NCBI RefSeq assembly: GCF_001457025.1
Contig: NZ_KQ758599.1
Location: forward strand, 186,001-250,000
Reading direction: 5' to 3'
Source: Pseudarthrobacter enclensis
Lineage (GTDB): Bacteria; Actinomycetota; Actinomycetes; Actinomycetales; Micrococcaceae
DNA length: 64,000 nt
The position numbers and the translations under genes were made by a program. Positions 52,737 to 61,182 of this stretch are shown piece by piece (the stretch's first letter is position 1; each line of letters begins with the position of its first letter). Under the pieces are notes generated by a model. It was not told where the DNA came from and ran no database searches. It was given only the letters and a program-made list of their open reading frames with translations.

Positions 52737-54215
52737 TCAGGTTCGGCTGGAGTTCATTTCCGTGAGCGCCCCTGTGCCCGTATTTGTTACGCAGACTGTG
52801 CGGGCCTTGTTCATATTTACGTTGAGCCGCATCACGATGCCCATGTTAGTCGTGTTGGCACTAAACGAGGGTGCTGTGTTGACGCCGCCGTGATGCGCGT
52901 TACTTTGTATCAGTAACGCGTTGCTGTTGCCTATGGCAATTGCCGTTCCGCCCCCAAATATCGTATTGCTCGCTGCGACGCTGTCTGCGACGTAGTTGAG
53001 GAAAATGGAGACGAAGTTTTTGCCGTCGTCTTGCCTTATAACGTTGTTCTTGACGATGGCACCGGCCGCTGGTGACCCCTCCGTGCCCACTAGATTGATT
53101 GCCATGCCGAGGGCATTTGGAGAAATGCGATTGTCTGAGATGGTAACGGAGTTAGACCTTATGACGTCGATCGAGTTGGCAGGGTAGGCGGACTGGTTGC
53201 CTCCTCGGCCCAGTGTGTTGTTGACGATTCTCACGTCACTGGCCTGCACCTTGATAAATCGTCGCGACACATTCGAGATTTCGTTGTCTGAGATCGTGAC
53301 GTCAGCAGGAGGGTTCGACGCTGATCCGTCATAGAACAGAATCTGGATGGCGTCACCTTCCTCGCCTGTGATGTTTTCAATGGTGTTCCCGGTGATTAGC
53401 GACTCGCTCGTTGAAGCCGCGTTGTTCGTCAGGACAATCCCGCGTGCGGCGCCGTTGTTGTTTCCTAGGACCTTATCTCCGGTTGCTTTCACGTTGCGGA
53501 TGATGTTTTGGCGTATGACGCATCCTCCACCAGTAGAGACTTCAATGCCCCGCGCTGTGCTGGTTGTTGAGTAGATATTCTCGACGATGCTCGACTCGAC
53601 GAGCGCCCCTGCTGCAGCGACCTTGATGCCGTAGTTGGCCTTATTATTTCCATCGATGTGAACCGTGAGTCGGGCATTGGCTCCCAGCACGGTGAGGACG
53701 ATGATGTCCTGTGCATCGGCAATTATCCGCGCATTGCGCATCAACAGTTGTCTGTTGTCTCCGGCAAGGGTCAGGCCAGATGTAATCCGGTACGTTCCGT
53801 CCGTCAGTGCTACACCGCCTGCTGCAAGCCAAGCTTTTAGCGCGTTGGTATCGTCCGTTTGTCCGTCACCGACCGCGCCATAATCCCTAGCGTTGATGCT
53901 CAAATCGCGTTTCCTGACGAATGTGGCTGAAAGATCCGGCAGCTGACCCATAGGCAGTTTGGACGATGGATCTAAGGTAGCCACCCCGTAGGCAGCTCCC
54001 TTTTCTGCCAAGGGTACAAAACCAGAGCCTGTAGTTTGAGGATTCGACGCAGCTTCAGCGGGAGCCACACCAAAGCCTTGGACGGCTGACGTGCCTGTCA
54101 GGGCCGCTAAGAAGGTACCCAGCCGCAGTAGTTCGCGCCTGCGTGGGAGGGATCCCTGATGAGGAGACGCGGAGTTGTCCCGCGATGCCCTACCCATTGC
54201 GCTCTTCCCTCGCAT
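52737..54215 (-). CDS. Tat-exported right-handed beta-helix protein
   Basis: The 492-residue protein starts with a Tat signal (SLPRRRELLRLGTFLAALTG, cleavage near AEAAS). Next is a short linker (FVRKRDLSINARDYGAVGDGQTDDTNALKAWLAAGG) that matches the N-terminal entry seen in pectate-lyase-superfamily and phage-tailspike-like proteins. A run of parallel beta-helix coils rich in Asn and hydrophobics follows (VTISDNEISNVS, IVNNTLG, ITGNTIENIT). No catalytic triad can be assigned. It likely binds or cleaves a polysaccharide outside the cell. The gene converges with the biosynthetic operon. The next 200 bases upstream hold no gene. Confidence 0.87.
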   Translation of the reverse strand: MRGKSAMGRASRDNSASPHQGSLPRRRELLRLGTFLAALTGTSAVQGFGVAPAEAASNPQTTGSGFVPLAEKGAAYGVATLDPSSKLPMGQLPDLSATFVRKRDLSINARDYGAVGDGQTDDTNALKAWLAAGGVALTDGTYRITSGLTLAGDNRQLLMRNARIIADAQDIIVLTVLGANARLTVHIDGNNKANYGIKVAAAGALVESSIVENIYSTTSTARGIEVSTGGGCVIRQNIIRNVKATGDKVLGNNNGAARGIVLTNNAASTSESLITGNTIENITGEEGDAIQILFYDGSASNPPADVTISDNEISNVSRRFIKVQASDVRIVNNTLGRGGNQSAYPANSIDVIRSNSVTISDNRISPNALGMAINLVGTEGSPAAGAIVKNNVIRQDDGKNFVSIFLNYVADSVAASNTIFGGGTAIAIGNSNALLIQSNAHHGGVNTAPSFSANTTNMGIVMRLNVNMNKARTVCVTNTGTGALTEMNSSRT

Positions 54216-54424
54216 CCGTGCCGAAAGTAGTCATTTCGGATGCTGTGCCTGGAGCAAACATATGCGCCTCTCTAACTCACTTTCGTCGTCTCCATAAGCT
54301 AGGAGGGCGAACGCAAATCAGACACAGTGGGAAGTACCTGTTTGTTGCGGTTGGAACACTGGGACCTGGGCGAAAGCACCTAGGTTGTGGGACCGAAGGT
54401 GAACCGCAGTCAGCCCAACTGCAA

Positions 54425-55579
54425 CTAAAATGAAGCGGAGTACTCGAATTCGGCCGTGCGGCGTCCCACACCCAGCAATTGCGCAATTGCGGCAACTGTT
54501 CGGCTGGCCGCCAAGCCGTCGCCGTATGGATTGACGGCATTTGCCATGGAATCGTAATGCTCTTGGTCATGGAGCAGTCGGTAAACCTCTTTGAAGATTC
54601 TCTCTTCGTCCGTGCCGATGAGGGCGACAGTTCCGGCATCAACTGCCTCAGGCCGCTCCGTATTTTCACGCATTACCAATACAGGCTTACCGAGGCTGGG
54701 CGCCTCTTCCTGAACCCCGCCTGAGTCGGTAAGGACCACGTGGGACAACGAGAGCATACGGGTGAATTCGCCGTAGGACAACGGCTCGGTGACAATGACG
54801 TTGTCTTTGCCTTCAATGGCGGGAAGAACAGCTTCACGAACCACGGGATTCCGGTGCGCCGGCAGAACGATGGCCAGGTCCGGTTCTGAATCTGCAATTC
54901 GCGCCAAAGCACGGCCCATGCCGCGCATGGCGTCGCCCTGGTTTTCACGGCGGTGGGTAGTGACCAGAAGGATCCTGCGTCCGCTGTTTGCGAGCATCTC
55001 AAGCTGTGGGTCGGAGAACGGGACGTGCTTGTCCACGGTGGTCAGCAGCGCATCGATCACCGTGTTACCGGTGATCACGATGTTCGCTCCATCGATACCT
55101 TCGGCCAGGAGATTCGCTTTGCTGGTGCTGGTGGGAGCCAAGTGGAGGCTGGTGATTTGGCTGGTGATCTTCCGATTGGCTTCCTCTGGGAAAGGCGACA
55201 TAAGATCGCCGCTGCGCAGCCCGGCTTCGACGTGAACTACGGGGATGCCATGATAGAAGGCGGCAATGGCGGCCGCTGTGGAGGTTGTGGTGTCGCCCTG
55301 GACAATAACCGCGTCCGGCTTGCTTTCGGTGAACAGTTTGTCCAATCCGTCAATGGTTCGGGTCATGATGGCCGAGAGTGACTGGCGCTGCTGCAAGATA
55401 TTGAGATCGTGGTCGGGGACGATGCCGAAAAGATCGTTGACCTGGTCCAGCATTTCCCGGTGCTGGCCCGTTACTGTCACTACGCAGTCAAAATCGGCGG
55501 ATTCCTGCAGTGCGATGACAATGGGTGCCATCTTGATGGCTTCTGGACGCGTGCCGTAGATAGGCATGACTGTAGGCAT
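54425..55579 (-). CDS. wecB: UDP-N-acetylglucosamine 2-epimerase (non-hydrolysing)
   Basis: The enzyme converts UDP-GlcNAc to UDP-ManNAc. ATG 55579 follows GGGGGAAA and gives 384 aa. Motifs: YGTRPEAIKMAP near 8, VVVHVEAGLRSGD region near 94, VTTHRRENQGD near 205, LTDSGGVQEEAPSLGKPVLVMRENTERPE near 280 (UDP and catalytic residues). It feeds the ManNAc dehydrogenase encoded at 46921. The pair is a standard ManNAcA route. Confidence 0.94.
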   Translation of the reverse strand: MPTVMPIYGTRPEAIKMAPIVIALQESADFDCVVTVTGQHREMLDQVNDLFGIVPDHDLNILQQRQSLSAIMTRTIDGLDKLFTESKPDAVIVQGDTTTSTAAAIAAFYHGIPVVHVEAGLRSGDLMSPFPEEANRKITSQITSLHLAPTSTSKANLLAEGIDGANIVITGNTVIDALLTTVDKHVPFSDPQLEMLANSGRRILLVTTHRRENQGDAMRGMGRALARIADSEPDLAIVLPAHRNPVVREAVLPAIEGKDNVIVTEPLSYGEFTRMLSLSHVVLTDSGGVQEEAPSLGKPVLVMRENTERPEAVDAGTVALIGTDEERIFKEVYRLLHDQEHYDSMANAVNPYGDGLAASRTVAAIAQLLGVGRRTAEFEYSASF

Positions 55580-55686
55580 GGATTTCCCCCAAGAAAGGCT
55601 GTGTGTGACCACCCGATGTTACAACAACGTCACGTGAAGCATGCATTTGCGCGGGGTGTCTGGAGGCATGTCAGCTGTGAGAGCCG

Positions 55687-56277
55687 CTATTGCCGGTCAG
55701 CGTTGGCTTCGCCGACGCATTCCGGCCTCAGTATCACGTCGAGCAGGCCGCCGCTCTCAATGACGAACCGGTCCAGCCACTGTTTGGGGTTGAAGTCGGG
55801 GGTTGATCCCACAGTGTCCACCTGGGCATGGGTGCACTGCCTTATAAGTGTCCCGGCCCTTGCCACGTGATAGCGGGAGGTGACAACGGTGATGTCGGTC
55901 CATCCCTGGGCATTAACCAGGCGGCCGATGGCCCGGGCCTCACCCCGGGTATCTTTCGTTTCGAGGTCAAGGCATATCAGCCAACGTGGCTTCGCGGCTT
56001 CGTCATGGCACATGGCGTCCGCGCTGGCGTTGCCGGGGGTGCTGCTATGCGAAATCACAAGGAAGGGTATACCGAGCGATGCGCGCCGTTCCTCAGCCAA
56101 CGGGAGCCGTTCGGTGCTCGCGCCGCCTAGCATGATGACAGCGTCGGTCCGTGAAGCTGATGGGGCTGGTGGGCAGTAGAACACCAAGAATGCAAGGGCA
56201 AGCCACAGGCCTAATGAGATCCAGGCCGTCGCGAGCGCCCGGCGCGCGAAAAGTATGAAGCCAACGGAATCGGGCAC
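55687..56277 (-). CDS. YdcF/ElyC-like DUF218 membrane protein
   Basis: The 196-residue protein has one N-terminal transmembrane segment (ATAWISLGLWLALAFLVFYC), then a DUF218 domain outside the membrane: DAVIMLGGAS near 45, SHSSTPGNAS, VTSRYHVARAGTLIRQC near 140. ElyC-type DUF218 proteins act in envelope-precursor homeostasis in E. coli; the molecular activity is unknown. It may be cotranscribed with wecB, 107 bases downstream. Confidence 0.83.
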   Translation of the reverse strand: MPDSVGFILFARRALATAWISLGLWLALAFLVFYCPPAPSASRTDAVIMLGGASTERLPLAEERRASLGIPFLVISHSSTPGNASADAMCHDEAAKPRWLICLDLETKDTRGEARAIGRLVNAQGWTDITVVTSRYHVARAGTLIRQCTHAQVDTVGSTPDFNPKQWLDRFVIESGGLLDVILRPECVGEANADRQ

Positions 56278-56687
56278 ATTCTAGTTTGTCATGAGTATCA
56301 GTGCGCGATGGAACCGAGTGGGTCGTACCCAAAAAACTACGCCGCGGGAGTCAGGGCGCGCCTCTGTACTAGCAACCGGAGGCCGTGAGAAGTCCGAATG
56401 GCGCAGCGCAGATGGACCCCGTCTGCGTTGGCCGGTCCGGGACGAACACCAACTCAGTGGTAGAAACACTGGATGAGGATTAAGTTGCCCCGCGCGGATG
56501 ACCATCTGGTTGCTGACTGCGCGCATCAGTTTGTTGGACTGTGCCCACGCTGCGCGGCGGAGGAAGCTAGGGGGACCGCTGGCCCCTCGCGTGCCGTCAG
56601 GGCTGGCTTCATGTGTGACGAGGAACATCCCGGCGGCGCCCGGCCTTGCGCCGACGAGGGATTCGAAGATAGGTAGGCTAAGGCCCT
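56278..56687. other. Interval between ydcF-like gene and glmS, with one doubtful small ORF
   Basis: No strong gene is visible. A 67-codon plus-strand frame (56473-56676) encodes a Cys-containing peptide (LCPRCAAEEAR, FMCDEE, PCADE) with unbiased third positions and no Shine-Dalgarno, so it is possibly spurious. The promoter of glmS should lie here. Confidence 0.4.
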
Positions 56688-58580
56688 ATGTGTGGAATCG
56701 TGGGTTATGTAGGCCGTTCTGTTGACGGTGCGGTTGATGGTCACAGCGCCTTGGACGTTGTCCTTGAGGGTTTGCGCCGGCTGGAGTACCGCGGTTATGA
56801 CTCTGCCGGTGTTGCCGTGGTGTCCGAGGGCGCTATTGAGGCGCGGAAGAAGTCCGGGAAGCTGAGCAACCTGCTGGCTGAGCTGGAGGAGCGTCCGTTG
56901 CCGGAGACCCTGACGGGCATCGGCCACACCCGGTGGGCCACCCACGGTGGTCCTACGGACCGCAACGCGCACCCGCACTTGGCCGATGAGGGCAGGCTCG
57001 CGGTGATCCATAACGGCATTATCGAGAACTTTGCCGAGCTCAAGCTCGAGCTGCTGGACAAGGGCGTGAAGTTCCTGTCCGAGACGGACACCGAGGTTGC
57101 TGCCGCGCTGCTGGCGGACATTTTCCGGAACCAGCTTGGCGGGGACGTCTCCAACGGCGGCCTGACACGCGCCATGGAGCTGGCCTGCCAGCGCCTTGAG
57201 GGTGCTTTCACGCTGCTGGCCGTGCACGCGGACCAGCCCGACGTCGTGGTCGCTGCCCGCCGCAACTCACCGCTGGTGGTTGGCCTGGGCGAGGGGGAGA
57301 ACTTCCTGGGTTCGGACGTGTCCGGGTTCATCGATTACACCCGCCGCGCGGTGGAGCTGGGCCAGGACCAGATCGTTACCATCACCGCGGACACGGTGGA
57401 GATCACCGACTTCTTCGGGAACCCTGCCGCCGGCAAGGAATACCACGTGGATTGGGACCCGGCGTCGGCGAAGAAGGGCGGCTTTTCCTCCTTCATGGAG
57501 AAGGAAATCCATGACCAGCCCGACGCCGTGGCGCAGACCCTGCTGGGCCGCTCCGACCTCGAGGGCAAGCTGACCCTGAGCGAGCTGCGGATTGATCCGG
57601 AGCTGCTGAAGAAGGTCAACAAGATCATCGTCCTGGCCTGCGGCACCGCCGCGTATGCGGGCACGGTGGCGAAGTACGCGATTGAGAACTGGTGCCGGAT
57701 CCCCACCGAGGTGGAGCTGGCGCACGAGTTCCGCTACCGGGACCCGATCCTGGACGAGAACACCCTGGTGGTGTCCATTTCCCAGTCCGGGGAGACCATG
57801 GACACCCTGATGGCCGTCCGGTACGCCCGGGAGCAGGGCGCGAAGACCATCTCGATCTGCAACACCAACGGTTCGACCATCCCGCGTGAGTCCGACGCCG
57901 TGCTGTACACGCACGCCGGCCCGGAAATCGCCGTCGCCTCCACCAAGGCGTTCCTGGCCCAGATCACCGCTGCGTACCTGCTGGGCCTGTACCTGGCGCA
58001 GCTGCGGGGGAACATCTTCTCCGGCCAGATCGCGGACGTCCTGGCGGACCTGAACAAGATCCCGGCGAAGATCCAGACCATCCTGGACAACGCCGGGCCG
58101 CTGCGTGAACTGGCCCGGTCCATGGCGGACGAGAAGTCCGTGCTGTTCCTGGGCCGGCACGTGGGCTACCCGGTGGCCCTGGAAGGTGCGCTGAAGCTCA
58201 AGGAGATCGCGTACATCCACGCCGAGGGGTTCGCCGCCGGCGAGCTCAAGCACGGCCCGATCGCGCTGATCGATGAGGGCCAGCCGGTATTCGTGGTGGT
58301 CCCGTCCCCGCGCGGCCGCGACTCGCTGCACGCCAAGGTGGTCTCCAACATCCAGGAGATCCGTGCCCGCGGTGCCCGGACCCTGGTCATCGCCGAGGAA
58401 GGCGACGAAGCCGTCAAGGCCTACGCCGAGCACGTCTTCTACGTCCCGGAAACCCCCACCCTGCTCATGCCGCTGCTGACCACCGTCCCGCTGCAGATCT
58501 TCGCCGCCGAACTCGCCGCCGCGAAGGGCTACGACGTGGACCAGCCCCGCAACCTCGCCAAGAGCGTCACCGTCGAATAG
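56688..58580 (+). CDS. glmS: Glutamine-fructose-6-phosphate aminotransferase (isomerizing)
   Basis: GlmS makes glucosamine-6-phosphate, the first committed step to UDP-GlcNAc. The 630-residue protein starts MCGIVGYVG with the catalytic Cys 2 after Met removal. The glutaminase domain (HTRWATHGGPTDRNAHPH near 80) is followed by two SIS domains (CGTAAYAGTVAKYAIE, ISQSGETMDTLMAVR near 365) and ends in the standard DQPRNLAKSVTVE. There is no visible glmS ribozyme. Its position beside the wecB/wecC genes links precursor supply to the polysaccharide. Confidence 0.97.
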   Translation: MCGIVGYVGRSVDGAVDGHSALDVVLEGLRRLEYRGYDSAGVAVVSEGAIEARKKSGKLSNLLAELEERPLPETLTGIGHTRWATHGGPTDRNAHPHLADEGRLAVIHNGIIENFAELKLELLDKGVKFLSETDTEVAAALLADIFRNQLGGDVSNGGLTRAMELACQRLEGAFTLLAVHADQPDVVVAARRNSPLVVGLGEGENFLGSDVSGFIDYTRRAVELGQDQIVTITADTVEITDFFGNPAAGKEYHVDWDPASAKKGGFSSFMEKEIHDQPDAVAQTLLGRSDLEGKLTLSELRIDPELLKKVNKIIVLACGTAAYAGTVAKYAIENWCRIPTEVELAHEFRYRDPILDENTLVVSISQSGETMDTLMAVRYAREQGAKTISICNTNGSTIPRESDAVLYTHAGPEIAVASTKAFLAQITAAYLLGLYLAQLRGNIFSGQIADVLADLNKIPAKIQTILDNAGPLRELARSMADEKSVLFLGRHVGYPVALEGALKLKEIAYIHAEGFAAGELKHGPIALIDEGQPVFVVVPSPRGRDSLHAKVVSNIQEIRARGARTLVIAEEGDEAVKAYAEHVFYVPETPTLLMPLLTTVPLQIFAAELAAAKGYDVDQPRNLAKSVTVE

Positions 58581-58581
58581 C

Positions 58582-58600
58582 AGGGCCTTCCGGCGGCCCT
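58582..58600 (+). terminator. Weak hairpin after glmS
   Basis: AGGGCC/GGCCCT with a 7-base loop directly follows the glmS stop. A second small one (GGCCCAAGTAGTGGGCC) lies about 58638-58654. Neither has a T-run. Confidence 0.4.
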
Positions 58601-58717
58601 CGTCAAGCATGATGGCCGCCGGAGCCAAGTAGCGGGTTTGGCCCAAGTAGTGGGCCCTTTGCGATACGAGTACCGTCCACCCTTTCTTCATGGCGGCTGC
58701 TCTCTCACCATGGACGC

Positions 58718-58828
58718 ATGGCCTCATACAAGACTCAACCCCAGGCGCTCGAACACCGGTGCCAGTGCTGCGGCGAGCTGACTGACACCGTTTTTTGCGG
58801 CGACTGCGAAGGGCATACCGAGTCGTAA
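58718..58828 (+). CDS. Possible 36-aa zinc-ribbon micro-protein
   Basis: A 36-codon frame begins ATG 58718 and contains HRCQCCGEL and VFCGDCEGH, so two CxxC-type knuckles in the order of a small zinc ribbon. No ribosome binding site precedes it, and the rest of 58829-59057 is empty apart from a possible promoter. Present here as a candidate only. Confidence 0.4.
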   Translation: MASYKTQPQALEHRCQCCGELTDTVFCGDCEGHTES

Positions 58829-59057
58829 GGTTCAAACAGGGCGCTGCAAATCTGGCTCCCAAGTGCCCTTGATGGCCAGATCACGAGCATTCCTGCAGGT
58901 GAAACCGCTTTCATGTTGAGTGGATCTTGACGCAACCTTGCGGTTGGTTTGCCGAAATCTTTAGAGGCGTTCGCCACAGTTAGGAGCAGCCGGAGGCTTC
59001 CGGCTTCATCGCGCCGGCCCAGCGGCCGGCAACGCCGAGATCAACTGTGGGGGCACA

Positions 59058-59627
59058 TTGACTGAGATTTTGAACGACGAGCTCGACACCAATGAGGACG
59101 GTTTCAGCCGCCGCCGAGTGGTCAAGGGTGTTGCCTGGACTCTGCCGGTTCTGGTCACCGCTGTTGGCGCACCGCCCGCCTCGGCCTCGCCGGGGCCATC
59201 CGTAACACTCGAATTCGACGCGTCCGTTGCCCGAACAAAGTCAATTACGCAATCGGGCAACAATGGGCAGGGAAACGCGAGAAACGGTGTCATCCCCGCG
59301 AAGCTGATCGTGAACAACGCTTCCGGCTCAATCAGTGGGTCGATCATCATCACGGCCACTGACTCGACTCCTGCCAAGTCATGGATTGGACCAAAAAGTC
59401 TCGGAGCCAATGGCTCGGCCTCCCTCGGCCCAACCACCACTTGGGGTCCGCTTCGCACGTCGACCAGAACGTTCACGCTGACCGGAGGAACGTCCGCCGA
59501 GTATCCCATAACGTTCCAGTACAACGACGAGGGTACCCAACAGGCTGGAGTCTTTTCGTACTTGGTCACAGTTCAAGTCGGGACGACTGCCTTGGCCTCT
59601 GCGAGCCTACAGATGACTATCGCATGA
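59058..59627 (+). CDS. Tat-exported protein of unknown function; possible partner of PqqD-like protein
   Basis: TTG 59058 begins a 189-residue protein with a Tat motif (FSRRRVVKGVAWTLPVLVTAV, cleavage near SASPG). The mature part is a single Thr/Ser/Gly-rich beta-sandwich-like domain (SVTLEFDASVART, SGSISGSIIITATDS, EYPITFQYNDEGTQQAGVFSYLVTVQVG). No known family is recognised. The stop overlaps the PqqD-like gene by ATGA, so the two are made together. The coupling makes it a candidate substrate or cargo of the downstream PqqD/kinase pair. Confidence 0.75.
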   Translation: MTEILNDELDTNEDGFSRRRVVKGVAWTLPVLVTAVGAPPASASPGPSVTLEFDASVARTKSITQSGNNGQGNARNGVIPAKLIVNNASGSISGSIIITATDSTPAKSWIGPKSLGANGSASLGPTTTWGPLRTSTRTFTLTGGTSAEYPITFQYNDEGTQQAGVFSYLVTVQVGTTALASASLQMTIA

Positions 59628-59902
59628 TCTGGAATCACTGTTCGGACGTGGCACAGGTCCGCGCACAACACCGAGGCCGCGTTGCCTTGCTCCACCTAGA
59701 TGAGATTCAGCCCGTGGTGCTCGAGGGTCCGGCGGCGGCCATCTGGGACCTGATTGACGGGCAGCGGACTGAGCAGGACATCCTGGCCGAGCTGGAGGCC
59801 GCCTTCGATGACGTCCTGGGCGAGATGCAGGCGCAGGCCGAGCTCTTCCTGGCCAGCCTCGAGGCCCGGCGCCTGATCGAACCCGCGCACAGCACGCTGT
59901 AG
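59624..59902 (+). CDS. PqqD-like (RRE fold) protein
   Basis: The 92-residue protein has the PqqD winged fold: VALLHLDEIQPVVLEGPAAAIWDLIDGQRTEQDILAELEAAFD and AELFLASLEARRLIEP. PqqD-type RiPP recognition elements bind leader or tail peptides and present them to a modifying enzyme. Overlap with the upstream Tat gene (ATGA) and the kinase-like gene 20 bases downstream show one operon. Confidence 0.85.
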   Translation: MIWNHCSDVAQVRAQHRGRVALLHLDEIQPVVLEGPAAAIWDLIDGQRTEQDILAELEAAFDDVLGEMQAQAELFLASLEARRLIEPAHSTL

Positions 59903-59922
59903 CTGCGGGATGCGGGGGAACC

Positions 59923-61182
59923 ATGACAAGCACAGGTGTTGCCCGGCAGCCTGACGGGCTTTGTGGGCTGACCGGCGGCGAGGACATGCTGGCCCTGGAC
60001 ATCCTGGGGGTGCAGTTCACCGTGCGCTGGGGAGACGGCGTGACGGCGGCGCAGCGGGACGGCATGAGACTGGCCTGGTCCCGGTGCGCCGGGCTGCAGG
60101 AACCGGTCCCATCACTGCCGAGAGAAGATCTTGCTTCAGGGTTCACTGCGGCGGTCGCCTTCCGGACCCCAACGGACGACGGCGGGGTGTTCACGCTGCG
60201 GGCCACCTCCTTTGAGGAGCTGGCTGAGGGCCTGACATCCCGGCTGACGCTGACCGCCATCCTCGCGAATGCGGGCAGCCTGACCATGCTGCATGCCTGC
60301 GGCGTTGCCGACCCGGAGACGGGGGCGGTGGTGGCCCTCGTGGCCAAATCGGGCACGGGGAAAACCACGGCGTCGTCGGTCCTGGCACGGCGGTACGGGT
60401 ACGTCACGGATGAGACAGTAGCCATCCGGCCGGACGGGTCCGTTCTTCCGTATCCCAAACCCCTGTCCATCAAGCAGGCACCCGGCCTCCCCAAACAGCA
60501 GGTGGGACCGGACGCCCTGGGCCTGCTGGAAGCCCCGGCCCAGCTCCAGCTCCGGTCCATCGTCCTGCTGGACCGCGTGGAGAGTGCGGAGCCGGTGGTC
60601 CCAGTCCTAAGCAAGGTCCCGCTGGCCGACGCCGTCCTGGCACTGATCCCGGATTCCTCATCGCAGGCGGCCCTTGCCCAGCCGCTCCAATCGCTCTGCC
60701 GGCTGATCGACGCCACCGGGGGAGTGTGGCAGGTGACCTACACCGAAGCCACAGACCTGCCAGCGGCCCTGGAACCGCTGTTCCACGCCACTCTGGTCCC
60801 GAAACCAGAATGGCGGCCCGTAGCGCAGGAGAACGCCCCTAACGGGGGTATCCCGGAGGGTACGGTCCGCCGGGCAAGCTGCACGGACGCGGTAACCATC
60901 GGTGACGACCTGCTGCTGGTGCTCGAGGGCGCCGTAGTCCGCCTCGGCGGCATCGGCCCGGTCCTCTGGGCAGCGGCGGGCAAGCCCGCCAGCCTTGTCG
61001 AACTCACTCAAGCCGTCCGTGACGTCCACGGAGCTCCCCAAGGCCACGAGGCCGCCGTCGTACGTGCTGTGGAGCAGCTCACCGCCGCGGGGATCCTGCA
61101 ACGCTCCGGCAACCGAAAACTTTGGAAGGAACCACCCAATGAGCACTGCAGCCGCGCCCGAGCAGGCGCCGACCGGCCTTGA
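59923..61182 (+). CDS. HPr-kinase-like ATPase with C-terminal PqqD-like region
   Basis: The 419-residue protein has a P-loop AKSGTGKTTASS near 144 in a fold like the HPr kinase C-domain (LTMLHACGVADPETGAVVALV before it; DETVAIRPDGSVLPYP after it). From about residue 320 a PqqD-like winged domain follows (DAVTIGDDLLLVLEGAVVRLGGIGPVLWAAAGKPASLVELTQAV). No HPr is encoded here. Similar HPr-related kinase plus PqqD pairs occur in exopolysaccharide/PEP-CTERM and lasso-type loci, where they are thought to phosphorylate a peptide. Substrate unknown. Confidence 0.8.
   Translation: MTSTGVARQPDGLCGLTGGEDMLALDILGVQFTVRWGDGVTAAQRDGMRLAWSRCAGLQEPVPSLPREDLASGFTAAVAFRTPTDDGGVFTLRATSFEELAEGLTSRLTLTAILANAGSLTMLHACGVADPETGAVVALVAKSGTGKTTASSVLARRYGYVTDETVAIRPDGSVLPYPKPLSIKQAPGLPKQQVGPDALGLLEAPAQLQLRSIVLLDRVESAEPVVPVLSKVPLADAVLALIPDSSSQAALAQPLQSLCRLIDATGGVWQVTYTEATDLPAALEPLFHATLVPKPEWRPVAQENAPNGGIPEGTVRRASCTDAVTIGDDLLLVLEGAVVRLGGIGPVLWAAAGKPASLVELTQAVRDVHGAPQGHEAAVVRAVEQLTAAGILQRSGNRKLWKEPPNEHCSRARAGADRP

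Noticed and set aside
58735-58977. Minus-strand 80-codon frame after glmS
   Set aside because: No ribosome site, no biased third positions and no recognisable features; most of it lies over a possible plus-strand small ORF and promoter.
59058-61182. Lasso-peptide or classic RiPP cluster
   Set aside because: PqqD and kinase-like genes are present but there is no short precursor, no transglutaminase-like B protein and no asparagine-synthetase-like cyclase.
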